DNA of 20,243 nucleotides from an uncultured Lachnospiraceae bacterium (GTDB taxonomy: Bacteria > Bacillota > Clostridia > Lachnospirales > Lachnospiraceae): NCBI GenBank assembly GCA_937891165.1, contig CALAEX010000087.1, positions 1-20,243 on the forward strand, in the 5' to 3' direction. The position numbers were made by a program, and so were the translations under genes. The notes beneath the pieces were generated by a model, which saw only the letters and a list, made by a program, of their open reading frames with translations, searched no databases and had not been told where the DNA came from. Every line of letters begins with the position of its first letter. The first letter of the stretch is position 1. Below, piece by piece: positions 1 through 7,627 of this stretch.

Positions 1-449
1 ATGAAAGATATCAAGAAGGATTCAAAGACTTGCCAGTACAGATGAATCCTTATATCAAGGATATCATGGAACCAAACTTTTGGCTATCCTGTTTGTTAAT
101 TGATGAAGATGCGATGTGTAAACAAGTCCGTAGTGATAATGAAGCGTTATATGTAAAAGAAATAGGAAAAACTTGTCCAACGGAGATTATGGAGAGGTTA
201 GCAGAGTATAACATCGAATCTCGTCCGATTTGGAAGCCAATGCATATGCAACCAATCTATCGTATGCATCCATTTATTACGGTAGAAGGAACTGGACGTT
301 GTAGAAGTAATGCTTACATAGATAAAGGTAAAGCAGTGGATGTGGGAGCAGACATTTTTGCAAGAGGATTGTGTTTACCAAGTGATATTAAGATGACAGA
401 GGAAGAACAGAATATAGTTATTAATATAATTCGTTCTTGTTTTGAATAA
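1..449 (+). CDS. DegT/DnrJ/EryC1-family sugar aminotransferase, C-terminal part (5' end outside window)
   Basis: The reading frame is open from base 3, so the gene starts upstream; the in-frame TTG at 30 is not a real start. The visible part (about 148 residues) is the C-terminal domain of a PLP-dependent nucleotide-sugar aminotransferase. Hallmarks are the NIESRPIWKPMHMQPIY segment, where the family contacts substrate, followed by GRCRSNAYIDKG and a closing helix with LCLPSDIKMTEEEQ. Family members such as PglE and EpsN aminate a UDP-4-keto-6-deoxy-HexNAc at C4, using glutamate. The catalytic lysine lies outside the window. It sits 20 bases before a PglC-like transferase, the usual arrangement when the aminated sugar is the first residue of the glycan. 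Family is confident; exact substrate is inferred. Confidence 0.88.
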   Translation, partial: ERYQEGFKDLPVQMNPYIKDIMEPNFWLSCLLIDEDAMCKQVRSDNEALYVKEIGKTCPTEIMERLAEYNIESRPIWKPMHMQPIYRMHPFITVEGTGRCRSNAYIDKGKAVDVGADIFARGLCLPSDIKMTEEEQNIVINIIRSCFE

Positions 450-469
450 TAGAATTTGAGGATAGATAT

Positions 470-1138
470 ATGTATGTAAAATTTTTAAAAAGAGGTATAG
501 ATTTTACGCTTTCTTTGATTGCTTTGATTATTTTAGCACCCATTTTTTTCATCTTAATTATTTTAGGTACAATTGCTATGCGTGGCAATCCATTTTTTGT
601 ACAAGCAAGACCAGGTAAAAGAGGAAGCGATGGAAAAGAGAAAATATTTAAACTTATTAAATTTCGTACAATGAGTAATCAAAAAGATAAAGAGGGAAAT
701 CTTTTGCCAGATAAAATGAGACTTAATAAATATGGTTGTATTCTTCGTGCTACGTCATTAGATGAAATTCCTGAACTAATTAATATTTTAAAAGGGGATA
801 TGTCTATTGTTGGACCTAGACCTCTTGCTATGCAATATTTAGATTTTTATAATGAAAAGGAACGAAGACGGCATGATGTTTTACCAGGCTTGACGGGTCT
901 TGCTCAAATTAATGGTAGAAATTGTATTAATTGGCCAGAAAGATTTGCTTATGATTTAGAATATGTAGATAATATTAGTTTTCGTATGGATATGAATATT
1001 ATTCTGAAAACGGTATTAAAAGTATTGAAACGTAGTGATGTATCTGTAAGAGCGACAGGAACCATTATGGATTTTGATAAATATCGTATGTTAGAGAATG
1101 AAGGGAAGTTAAAAAATGTATCTAGCAAAGAAGAATGA
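470..1138 (+). CDS. PglC/WcaJ-type initiating phosphoglycosyl transferase (bacterial sugar transferase)
   Basis: Small monotopic phosphoglycosyl transferase of 222 residues. It moves a sugar phosphate from a UDP-sugar to undecaprenyl phosphate at the inner face of the membrane, the first step of glycan assembly. A single hydrophobic N-terminal segment (about residues 11-36) precedes KFRTM (64-68), the TSLDEIPEL block with the family's catalytic Asp-Glu pair (D98, E99), SIVGPRP (112-118), and LPGLTGLAQINGRN. Its length matches the short PglC/EpsL class, not the long WcaJ/WbaP class with extra membrane helices. The start at 470 has GAGGA seven bases upstream. The aminotransferase before it suggests an amino-dideoxy sugar (bacillosamine-like) as substrate; this is inference. 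The next gene starts inside its 3' end. Confidence 0.93.
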   Translation: MYVKFLKRGIDFTLSLIALIILAPIFFILIILGTIAMRGNPFFVQARPGKRGSDGKEKIFKLIKFRTMSNQKDKEGNLLPDKMRLNKYGCILRATSLDEIPELINILKGDMSIVGPRPLAMQYLDFYNEKERRRHDVLPGLTGLAQINGRNCINWPERFAYDLEYVDNISFRMDMNIILKTVLKVLKRSDVSVRATGTIMDFDKYRMLENEGKLKNVSSKEE

Positions 1139-1655
1139 CCATTGTGTTTCGCTTCGATTTATAGAGGATTCGGATGCTATTTTTTTAATGGAATTAAATA
1201 ATGATTTAGAAATTGCTCAATATGTTGTTGGAAATCCAAGACAGGTTACATTGCAAGAGCAAATGCAGTGGATGGAGAAAGTAACATCTGAAACACAAAC
1301 AAAAAGATTTATCGTGGAGTATGATGGAGTATCCGTAGGAACAGTGATTATTTCTAATATTGATTTATCAAATTTGACAGCTAATGTAAATATTAAGTTA
1401 CAGAGTTCTGCAAGAGGAAAAGGAATTGGGAAACAGAGTATTAAGCTTGCATTAAAGTATTGTTTTGAAAGTATCGGGATGTTTTGTGTTACAGCTCATG
1501 TGCTTTCCTTTAATAGAGTATCTTTAGCTTTGTTTGAGAGTTGTGGATTTGTGAAAGAGGGAATTTTGCGAAGTAGAGTGATAAAAAACAAAGAACGATA
1601 TGATTTAGTAAGTTTTTCTATCACTTATTCGGAGTTTAACCAAACCACATACTAA
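1116..1655 (+). CDS. GNAT-family N-acetyltransferase
   Basis: A 179-residue single-domain GNAT protein of the RimJ/RimL-like branch. The acetyl-CoA pyrophosphate loop is visible as SSARGKGIGKQSI (R100, G101, G103, G105), followed by the typical late motif SFNRVSLALFESCGFVKEG. It overlaps the sugar transferase gene by 23 bases. The ATG at 1116 is preceded by AGGGAAG, so translation is probably coupled. Beside an aminotransferase and a PglC-type enzyme, the simplest job is N-acetylation of a 4-amino sugar nucleotide, as the GNAT enzyme PseH does in pseudaminic acid synthesis. PglC clusters more often carry a left-handed beta-helix acetyltransferase (PglD) for this, so the GNAT here is a substitution or serves another amine. 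Substrate not determined. Confidence 0.85.
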   Translation: MYLAKKNDHCVSLRFIEDSDAIFLMELNNDLEIAQYVVGNPRQVTLQEQMQWMEKVTSETQTKRFIVEYDGVSVGTVIISNIDLSNLTANVNIKLQSSARGKGIGKQSIKLALKYCFESIGMFCVTAHVLSFNRVSLALFESCGFVKEGILRSRVIKNKERYDLVSFSITYSEFNQTTY

Positions 1656-1692
1656 ATCATATTTGTTGGTGTTGAGTGAAAAGGCGGTGTTG

Positions 1693-2733
1693 ATGGTGGA
1701 AATAGGAAGTGAATTTAGTACAAATTCGGCAATCTATGGACAAAATGAATATTTTGAACTTAGTAATTATTCTAAGAGATATGTTTTGTCTGGGAGAACG
1801 GGATTACATTTGATAGCAGAAGAAGTAAAGGAAAAAGTTTCTACGATTGCATTGCCTGATTATTGCTGTGGTTCTATGATTGCTCCATTTATAAAACAAG
1901 GATTTCATATATCATTTTATAAGGCTTTTGATTTATATAATGTTATGTTGGATAGAGAAGTCCAAGCGGTTTTGGTTATGGATTATTTTGGATTTTTATC
2001 GAATGAAACTTTGGATTTTGTATTACGATGTAAGAAAGAAAAGAAGGTCGTGATTGTTGATGCAACACAAACTGCTTTTTCTTATTCCAAAACATACGAT
2101 TTAGCTGATTATATTGTTGTAAGTTATAGAAAATGGTTGGATAGTCTTTGTGCTGTAGTATACAGCAAAAATGGATTTCATATTTCTGAAAACAGTATCG
2201 AACATTCATCTTATAGAGAAACATGGAGAACCGCTGCAAGTTTGAAAGACAACTATTTAAAAGGTCTATTTGATAATAAGCAAGAATTTTTAATGTTGTT
2301 TACAAGTGCTAATCATGAGTTGGATTTTGATTATGTTGGATATAAAGCAAATGATTCTGAGATTACAATGATGCATATGGCGGATTCTTTGTTTATAAGA
2401 AAGACTCGTCGAGAGAATGCAAACTATTTGATAGACAAAATTAAAAAATTATCTGAGATTTTTGAGGTACAGCTTATTTTTGATGATATGGGAATGGAAG
2501 ATTGTCCCTTATTTGTTCCTATTCTTGTAAACGAGAAGAAAAGAAGTGTGATTAGAAATGAATTAATTAAAAATAATATTTACTGTCCAATCCATTGGCC
2601 GATAGACCAACGATATCCATATCATGTTACGTTATATCATCAAAAAGAATTATCGCTGATTTGTGACCAAAGATATGGTTTAGAGGAAATGAGAAGACAG
2701 ATTTTAATATTATCACAAGCTTTAAAAAATTGA
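1693..2733 (+). CDS. Divergent PLP-dependent transferase (aminotransferase fold)
   Basis: About 346 residues with the outline of a fold-type I PLP enzyme. ALPDYCCGSM (54-62) fits the early core, VIVDATQTAFS has the Asp (D123) expected to contact the pyridine nitrogen, and VVSYRKWLDSLCAVVYS has a Lys (K147) placed like the Schiff-base lysine. The frame is open from TTG 1663, but I choose ATG 1693: AAGGCGG lies five bases upstream, and the product then begins MVEIGSEF, a plausible N-terminus. It is clearly distinct from the DegT enzyme at the window start and lacks that enzyme's RPIWKP signature. It follows the GNAT gene and precedes an ATP-grasp gene, suggesting the three act together. Whether it aminates a sugar or an acyl compound cannot be told. 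Confidence 0.7.
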   Translation: MVEIGSEFSTNSAIYGQNEYFELSNYSKRYVLSGRTGLHLIAEEVKEKVSTIALPDYCCGSMIAPFIKQGFHISFYKAFDLYNVMLDREVQAVLVMDYFGFLSNETLDFVLRCKKEKKVVIVDATQTAFSYSKTYDLADYIVVSYRKWLDSLCAVVYSKNGFHISENSIEHSSYRETWRTAASLKDNYLKGLFDNKQEFLMLFTSANHELDFDYVGYKANDSEITMMHMADSLFIRKTRRENANYLIDKIKKLSEIFEVQLIFDDMGMEDCPLFVPILVNEKKRSVIRNELIKNNIYCPIHWPIDQRYPYHVTLYHQKELSLICDQRYGLEEMRRQILILSQALKN

Positions 2734-2778
2734 TTTTATTATTAAAAATAGAATACATATTGGGAAAGGAAAAAACAG

Positions 2779-3843
2779 ATGAAAACAATATTAGTTACAG
2801 GAATTGGTGGGCTGACTCCTCGTTCTATAACTGGAATTATTAGAGAAAATCATCCAGACTATAAAATTATTGGATGTGATATAGAAAAAAAGGCAGTAGG
2901 CTTTTTTATGAAAGGATTGTTGGATGAATATTATGTTTGTCCTAAATGTACATCACCAGATTATTTTCCTTGGGTAGAAAAGTTGGTCAAAGAAAAAAAT
3001 ATTGATTATGCATTTGTGCAACCAGAAAGTGAGATTGTGGAATGGGGTGATTACTATGATAAAAATGGAAAATATCCTTGTCCTGTTTTTATGGGAAGTA
3101 AACTTCTTTCAGTTTCATTAAAAGATAAATCTATTATGGCAGATTTATTGAAAGGAACAGAATTTATTCCAAAGACAATCAAAGTAACACAAGATAATCC
3201 AAGATATGAAGATGTAGCACAAGAGATAGGTTTCCCTTGTTGGATTCGTGCAACGGAAGGAACGGGAGGACTTGGGTCACTACGTTTGGATGATATTGCA
3301 AGTTATAAAAGTTGGTTATTTATCAATGCTCATATTCCAGAGTTTACGGTAAGTGAGTTTCTTACAGGACGTCATCTAGCAAATGAAATGTTGTATTACA
3401 ATGGAGAATATGTTAAGGGTGCAGCTTTAGAATGTGTAGAATATGTAATGGCAAATATTGCACCTTCTCGTGTTACTGGTAATACTCGTTTTGGGCGTTT
3501 CTTGAATGAAGATAACATTAATGAATTTTGTGATAGATGTATCAAATATCTTGAAAATAAGCTAGGAGTACTTGCACATGGTATTTTGTCTTTTGATTTA
3601 AAAGAGGATAAAAACGGAAATATGAAAGTAACCGAAGTAAATATTCGTCATATGGCGTATGCAGGAGTAATGGCTCATGTTGGATTTGATTTAATAGAAG
3701 ATACTATCAAGATTATGGAAGATGGAAATTGTGACAGAGTGGAGAGAGCACCATTTTATCATTATGAAAAGCCATATATCTTTTTAAGAGATGTAGATGT
3801 AGAGCCAATTATTTTAGAAAGTGAAGAAAAATTAGGAGTGTAA
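2779..3843 (+). CDS. ATP-grasp family carboxylate-amine ligase-like protein
   Basis: A 354-residue protein with an N-terminal nucleotide-fold domain (TGIGGLTPRSI, 7-17) and a CarB-like ATP-grasp domain. The glycine-rich ATP loop is IRATEGTGGLGSL (157-169), the hinge region EFTVSEFLTGRH (189-199), and probable Mg-ATP ligands lie at FDL (272-274) and in TEVN (285-288). ATP-grasp ligases activate a carboxylate as acyl phosphate and join it to an amine or other nucleophile. In a polysaccharide locus the likely use is amide decoration of an amino sugar or synthesis of an unusual acyl group; this is inference. GGAAAGG precedes the start. The next gene begins two bases after its stop, so they are co-transcribed. 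Confidence 0.82.
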   Translation: MKTILVTGIGGLTPRSITGIIRENHPDYKIIGCDIEKKAVGFFMKGLLDEYYVCPKCTSPDYFPWVEKLVKEKNIDYAFVQPESEIVEWGDYYDKNGKYPCPVFMGSKLLSVSLKDKSIMADLLKGTEFIPKTIKVTQDNPRYEDVAQEIGFPCWIRATEGTGGLGSLRLDDIASYKSWLFINAHIPEFTVSEFLTGRHLANEMLYYNGEYVKGAALECVEYVMANIAPSRVTGNTRFGRFLNEDNINEFCDRCIKYLENKLGVLAHGILSFDLKEDKNGNMKVTEVNIRHMAYAGVMAHVGFDLIEDTIKIMEDGNCDRVERAPFYHYEKPYIFLRDVDVEPIILESEEKLGV

Positions 3844-3845
3844 TT

Positions 3846-5063
3846 ATGAATGTATTATTTCTTACAATTGGACGAATAGGAAGTATTGAAAATCATGGAA
3901 TTTATACAGATTTATTACGTTGCTTTCGAAATAATGGTCATAATGTATATATTGTTCATCCTTATGAGAAAAGAACAGGTTTAAAGACAAAATTGGTAGA
4001 AGATAATGGAGTACATATTTTATCAGTTTCTATAGGTAATATTACTAAGTGCAGTATGATTGAAAAAGGTATTTCTACTTTGCAAATTGAATCGAAGTTT
4101 TTATATGCTATTAAAAAGTATATAAAGGATGTTACATTTGATTTGGTGTTATATTCTACACCGCCAATTACATTTGTAAAAGTAATTCAGTATATAAAAA
4201 AGAAAGATAATGCTAAGTCATATTTACTTTTAAAAGATATTTTTCCACAAAATGCTGTGGATTTGGGAATATTGTCTACTAAAGGAATAAAAGGAATTTT
4301 GTATCAATATTTTAGAAAAAAAGAAAAGAAACTGTATCAAATATCGGATTATATTGGATGTATGTCACAAGCAAATGTAGATTATGTATTAAAACATAAC
4401 CCAGAAATTAAAGCATCAAAAGTTGAAATTTGTCCAAATTGTATTGAAGTATTAGATATAAATATGTCAAAAGAAGAAAAGGATAAAATGAGAGAAAGGT
4501 ATAATATACCATTAGATAAGAAAGTGTTTGTTTATGGTGGCAACCTTGGAAAACCACAAGGAATTAATTTTATGATGGAATGTTTACGAAGTCAAAAAGA
4601 TAATTCAGAGGTATTTTTCCTTATTGTAGGGGCTGGAACAGAATATGGAAAGATAGAAAAGTTTATCAAAGAAGAAAAACAGCAAAATGTAAAACTGATG
4701 GAACAAATGCCAAAAGACGATTATGACAGGATGATTGCAAGTTGTGATATTGGAATGATTTTTTTAGATTATAGATTTACGATTCCAAACTTTCCGTCTA
4801 GATTGCTTGCTTATATGCAAGCGAGATTACCTGTATTAGCTTGTACAGATTCAAATACGGATATTGGTAAGGTAATTGCAGAAGATGGATTTGGGTGGTG
4901 GTGTGAAAGTAGTGATATAAAAAACTTTAAAGAAATAATTAATCAGATTCTTGCTATTACTACTGATAAAATTGTACAAATGAAAAATAAAGAAATTCAA
5001 TATTTAAGAGATAATTATAGTTCAGAAAAGGTATATCAAATAATTGTACGCAGAAAGAAATAG
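3846..5063 (+). CDS. GT4-family glycosyltransferase, WbuB-like
   Basis: A 405-residue GT-B glycosyltransferase without membrane anchor, expected on the cytoplasmic face of the membrane. The N-terminal half has the acceptor-side Rossmann fold (MNVLFLTIGRIG, then YSTPPITF and LLKDIFPQNAVDLG). The C-terminal half starts at the VFVYGGNLGKPQG block and has the donor-side region FPSRLLAYMQARLPVLAC near residues 318-335. The DIFPQNAVDLG pattern resembles the WbuB group, members of which transfer L-FucNAc in Gram-negative O-antigens. The capEFG genes downstream make that donor, so FucNAc transfer is a reasonable guess only. The start has TAGGAG seven bases upstream, inside the end of the ATP-grasp gene. 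Confidence 0.88.
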   Translation: MNVLFLTIGRIGSIENHGIYTDLLRCFRNNGHNVYIVHPYEKRTGLKTKLVEDNGVHILSVSIGNITKCSMIEKGISTLQIESKFLYAIKKYIKDVTFDLVLYSTPPITFVKVIQYIKKKDNAKSYLLLKDIFPQNAVDLGILSTKGIKGILYQYFRKKEKKLYQISDYIGCMSQANVDYVLKHNPEIKASKVEICPNCIEVLDINMSKEEKDKMRERYNIPLDKKVFVYGGNLGKPQGINFMMECLRSQKDNSEVFFLIVGAGTEYGKIEKFIKEEKQQNVKLMEQMPKDDYDRMIASCDIGMIFLDYRFTIPNFPSRLLAYMQARLPVLACTDSNTDIGKVIAEDGFGWWCESSDIKNFKEIINQILAITTDKIVQMKNKEIQYLRDNYSSEKVYQIIVRRKK

Positions 5064-5187
5064 TAACTAAAATAATTATTTTAATTTAAAGTAAATTTTG
5101 AATATACTCGCAAAATAGATAATATATTTGGCTTTCCTAATTATTATTTGATAATAGATATTAGACGATAGTTGGAGATTTGATTTT
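5064..5187 (+). other. AT-rich intergenic gap with a 16-base perfect palindrome
   Basis: This 124-base gap separates two glycosyltransferase genes. It holds a perfect AT-only palindrome at 5068-5083 (TAAAATAATTATTTTA). A loose promoter-like pair, TTGAAT at 5098 and TAATAT at 5120 with a 16-base spacer, could restart transcription. Neither is convincing in DNA this AT-rich. I see no RNA gene here. Confidence 0.3.
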
Positions 5188-6306
5188 ATGAAAATTTTAA
5201 TGATAAATTCTGTTTGTGGAATTCGAAGTACAGGGCGTATATGCACTGAATTAGCAGATAAATATATTGCAGATGGTCATATAGTAAAAGTTGCATATGG
5301 TCGAGAACAAGTTCCAGATAAATATAAAGAGATTAGTATGCGTATTAGTAATAATATGGATGTATACTTTAGTGCATTAAAAGCTCGTTTATTAGATAAT
5401 GAAGGATTTAATAATATTAGTGCAACGAAACGATTTCTGAGATGGGCAGATGAATATAACCCAGATTTATTATGGTTACATAATTTGCATGGGTATTATA
5501 TAAATTTAGATTTGTTGTTTAGATGGATTAAATCAAGACCTAATATGCAAGTAAAATGGACATTACATGATTGTTGGGCATTTACAGGTCATTGTGCATA
5601 CTTTACTTTTGTAAAGTGTGAAAAGTGGAAAGAAAATTGTTATAATTGTGTGCAAAAAAGACAATATCCCAAAAGTATTTTTTGTGATAATAGTAGGAAT
5701 AATTTTAAAAGAAAAAAAGAGTTATTTTTAGGAATATCTAACATGACTATTGTCACAGTATCTCATTGGTTGGAAAATTTAGTAAAGCAAAGTTTTTTAA
5801 AAGAATATCCAATTGAAGTTCAATATAATACAATAAATACAAAAGTTTTTAAACCTACTGTAAGTGATTTTCGACAAAAGAATGGATTAAAAAGTAAAAA
5901 AATTGTTCTTGGAGTTGCTAGTTTTTGGAGTGATAGAAAAGGATTAGGGGATTTTATAAAGTTAGCTGAAATGTTAGATGATAATTATGCAATTGTTATG
6001 GTAGGTCTTTCTAAAAAACAATTAAAACATATTCCAAGAAAAATTATGGGATTTACTAGAACTAATAATGTTAAAGAATTAGTAGAAATTTATTCTGCAG
6101 CAGATGTGTTTGTTAATCCAAGCCGTCAGGAAACTTTTGGTTTAACAACACTTGAAGCTATATCGTGTGGAACACCAGCAATTGTATATCAAGATACTGC
6201 TTGTGAAGAAGTAGTTAATATGTATGGTGGTATAGCAGTATCTCAAAATATTGAGTCATTATATGAAGCTATTATGGTAATGATTAAAAGAGATAAATTA
6301 ATATAA
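5188..6306 (+). CDS. GT4-family glycosyltransferase, WcaC-like
   Basis: A GT-B glycosyltransferase of 372 residues. N-terminal signs are MKILMINSV, then LHDCWAFTGHCAYF and a cysteine set (C136, C144, C151, C154) typical of the WcaC-like colanic acid group, where these residues may bind metal or stabilise the fold. The C-terminal half has the GT4 donor-site EX7E motif: E315 and E323 in PSRQETFGLTTLEAISCGTP. It acts in the cytoplasm on a lipid-linked acceptor; donor sugar unknown. GGAG lies ten bases before the ATG. The protein ends soon after the last conserved block (MVMIKRDKLI), so it may lack a short terminal helix found in relatives. Confidence 0.9.
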   Translation: MKILMINSVCGIRSTGRICTELADKYIADGHIVKVAYGREQVPDKYKEISMRISNNMDVYFSALKARLLDNEGFNNISATKRFLRWADEYNPDLLWLHNLHGYYINLDLLFRWIKSRPNMQVKWTLHDCWAFTGHCAYFTFVKCEKWKENCYNCVQKRQYPKSIFCDNSRNNFKRKKELFLGISNMTIVTVSHWLENLVKQSFLKEYPIEVQYNTINTKVFKPTVSDFRQKNGLKSKKIVLGVASFWSDRKGLGDFIKLAEMLDDNYAIVMVGLSKKQLKHIPRKIMGFTRTNNVKELVEIYSAADVFVNPSRQETFGLTTLEAISCGTPAIVYQDTACEEVVNMYGGIAVSQNIESLYEAIMVMIKRDKLI

Positions 6307-6340
6307 AAAATAAAGTTTCTATTTAAAAAAATGTAAATAC

Positions 6341-6372
6341 TTCTAATATTTATAGATAAATAAATATTAGAA
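6341..6372 (+). promoter_or_regulatory. Hairpin directly before the polymerase ribosome site
   Basis: A perfect 12-base inverted repeat: TTCTAATATTTA at 6341-6352, eight-base loop, TAAATATTAGAA at 6361-6372. It ends a few bases before the GGGGG ribosome site of the Wzy-like gene. There is no T-tract, so it is not a standard terminator. It may affect mRNA stability or translation of the polymerase; chance is possible in AT-rich DNA. Confidence 0.4.
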
Positions 6373-6391
6373 ATGAAGGGGGATTATATGG

Positions 6392-7627
6392 TTGGTGAAT
6401 GTATTTAGACAAAAAGCAGTTTTTTTTTCTAAATGGATCATAGCAATTTATCCATTAATGATAGGATTACAATTTGTTCATTTGTTTATTAATTCATTTC
6501 GACATGGTGTAATAATAAGTGTAATTTTATTAATAATGTTATTTTGGTTGATATTTATTAAAAAAATTAAAGTAGTGAAAAGTGATGTTGACTTAATTGT
6601 ATTATTTTATTTTATCTATAATGTCTTTTCTATTTTGTTGTTATTATTATCAAAGGTGTCGATATCAATCGGTATTGCAGAATTTGCAACAGGGTTATTT
6701 CCTGTTTTATTTTATCTTGTTGGGAGAGATAATTCATTAAGAGAGCAATTATTCTTACAATATTTTTTGAAATCAGTATTTTTTATGATTATAGTTGGAT
6801 ATATTTTTTATATTTTTAACCCAGAAATATATTTTCGCTATATGGAAAATAATAGTTATATGTTTTTTAGAAGTGTATATATGCAAAATCCAAGAATGGT
6901 ATCATTTATTGGTTCTTCATCAGTAGGAGCATTATCTACTTGTTCTTTTGCGTATTTTATTCATCAAATAACTATGAAAAAAGAAAAAATGTTGAAGAAC
7001 ATGTGTATAGGGTTGCTAAGTTTAGGAGCTGCTATTTTATCCTTGCAACGTGTTGCTTGGTTATGTTGTATTTTAATTATAATTTCATATTCTATGTTTG
7101 TTTCACGCAATAAATTAAGAACAGCAATAATTATGAGTATATTTATTATTCTTGCAGTAATTATAATTACTAATTTTCCAAATTTGGTTCAAGTGTTAGA
7201 ATGGCGTATTAATGGCAGTGAAAATATATTTAGTGAAAGAAATGGGAATTGGTTAAAAGTTTTTGATCAAAATATATTGAGTTTACTGTTGGGAAATGGT
7301 TTAGGGTCATCAGGACATAGAGCAATGGAACAAAATAAAATGGTGATTGTTGACGGTAATTATTTTAAGATGATTTATGAAATTGGATTGATTGGTACAG
7401 GACTTTTTATAATGATTATAATTGCTGGTCTTTTAAATGGATATAAAAAATTTAGAAAAGGTTATAAAAACATGATGATGTATTTGGCGTTTGTGTCTGT
7501 TATATGTATACATGGAATTGGTTCTAGTGTATTTACATTCCAAATTGTAGTCATATTATTTTGGTATTCGCTGGGGCGTTGTCAGGCAAAAATATCAGGA
7601 GATTTATTAGAAGGGATTGAAAAATGA
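6392..7627 (+). CDS. O-antigen-polymerase-like membrane protein (Wzy type)
   Basis: About 411 residues, very hydrophobic, with roughly ten to twelve membrane segments. A late loop region reads LLLGNGLGSSGHRAMEQNK, followed by VDGNYFKMIYEIGLIGTGLF, the pattern seen in Wzy/O-antigen ligase (Wzy_C-type) proteins. It would polymerise lipid-linked repeat units on the outer face of the membrane after flipping. No ATG fits the N-terminus. The frame begins at TTG 6392, with GTG 6395 as alternative, after an AAGGGGG site. The ATG at 6388, better placed for that site, is in another frame and stops after six codons. The 3' end overlaps the next gene by four bases (ATGA). Fold class is confident; start is not. 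Confidence 0.85.
   Translation: MVNVFRQKAVFFSKWIIAIYPLMIGLQFVHLFINSFRHGVIISVILLIMLFWLIFIKKIKVVKSDVDLIVLFYFIYNVFSILLLLLSKVSISIGIAEFATGLFPVLFYLVGRDNSLREQLFLQYFLKSVFFMIIVGYIFYIFNPEIYFRYMENNSYMFFRSVYMQNPRMVSFIGSSSVGALSTCSFAYFIHQITMKKEKMLKNMCIGLLSLGAAILSLQRVAWLCCILIIISYSMFVSRNKLRTAIIMSIFIILAVIIITNFPNLVQVLEWRINGSENIFSERNGNWLKVFDQNILSLLLGNGLGSSGHRAMEQNKMVIVDGNYFKMIYEIGLIGTGLFIMIIIAGLLNGYKKFRKGYKNMMMYLAFVSVICIHGIGSSVFTFQIVVILFWYSLGRCQAKISGDLLEGIEK

Noticed and set aside
5098..5125. Promoter in the 5.1 kb gap
   Set aside because: Spacer of 16 bases and poor boxes; such pairs occur by chance in AT-rich DNA.
6388..6408. Frameshift at the start of the polymerase gene, linking ATG 6388 to the main frame
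   Set aside because: The ATG frame stops after six codons before the T-run at 6420, so slippage there cannot join it to the main frame. A TTG or GTG start explains the data.
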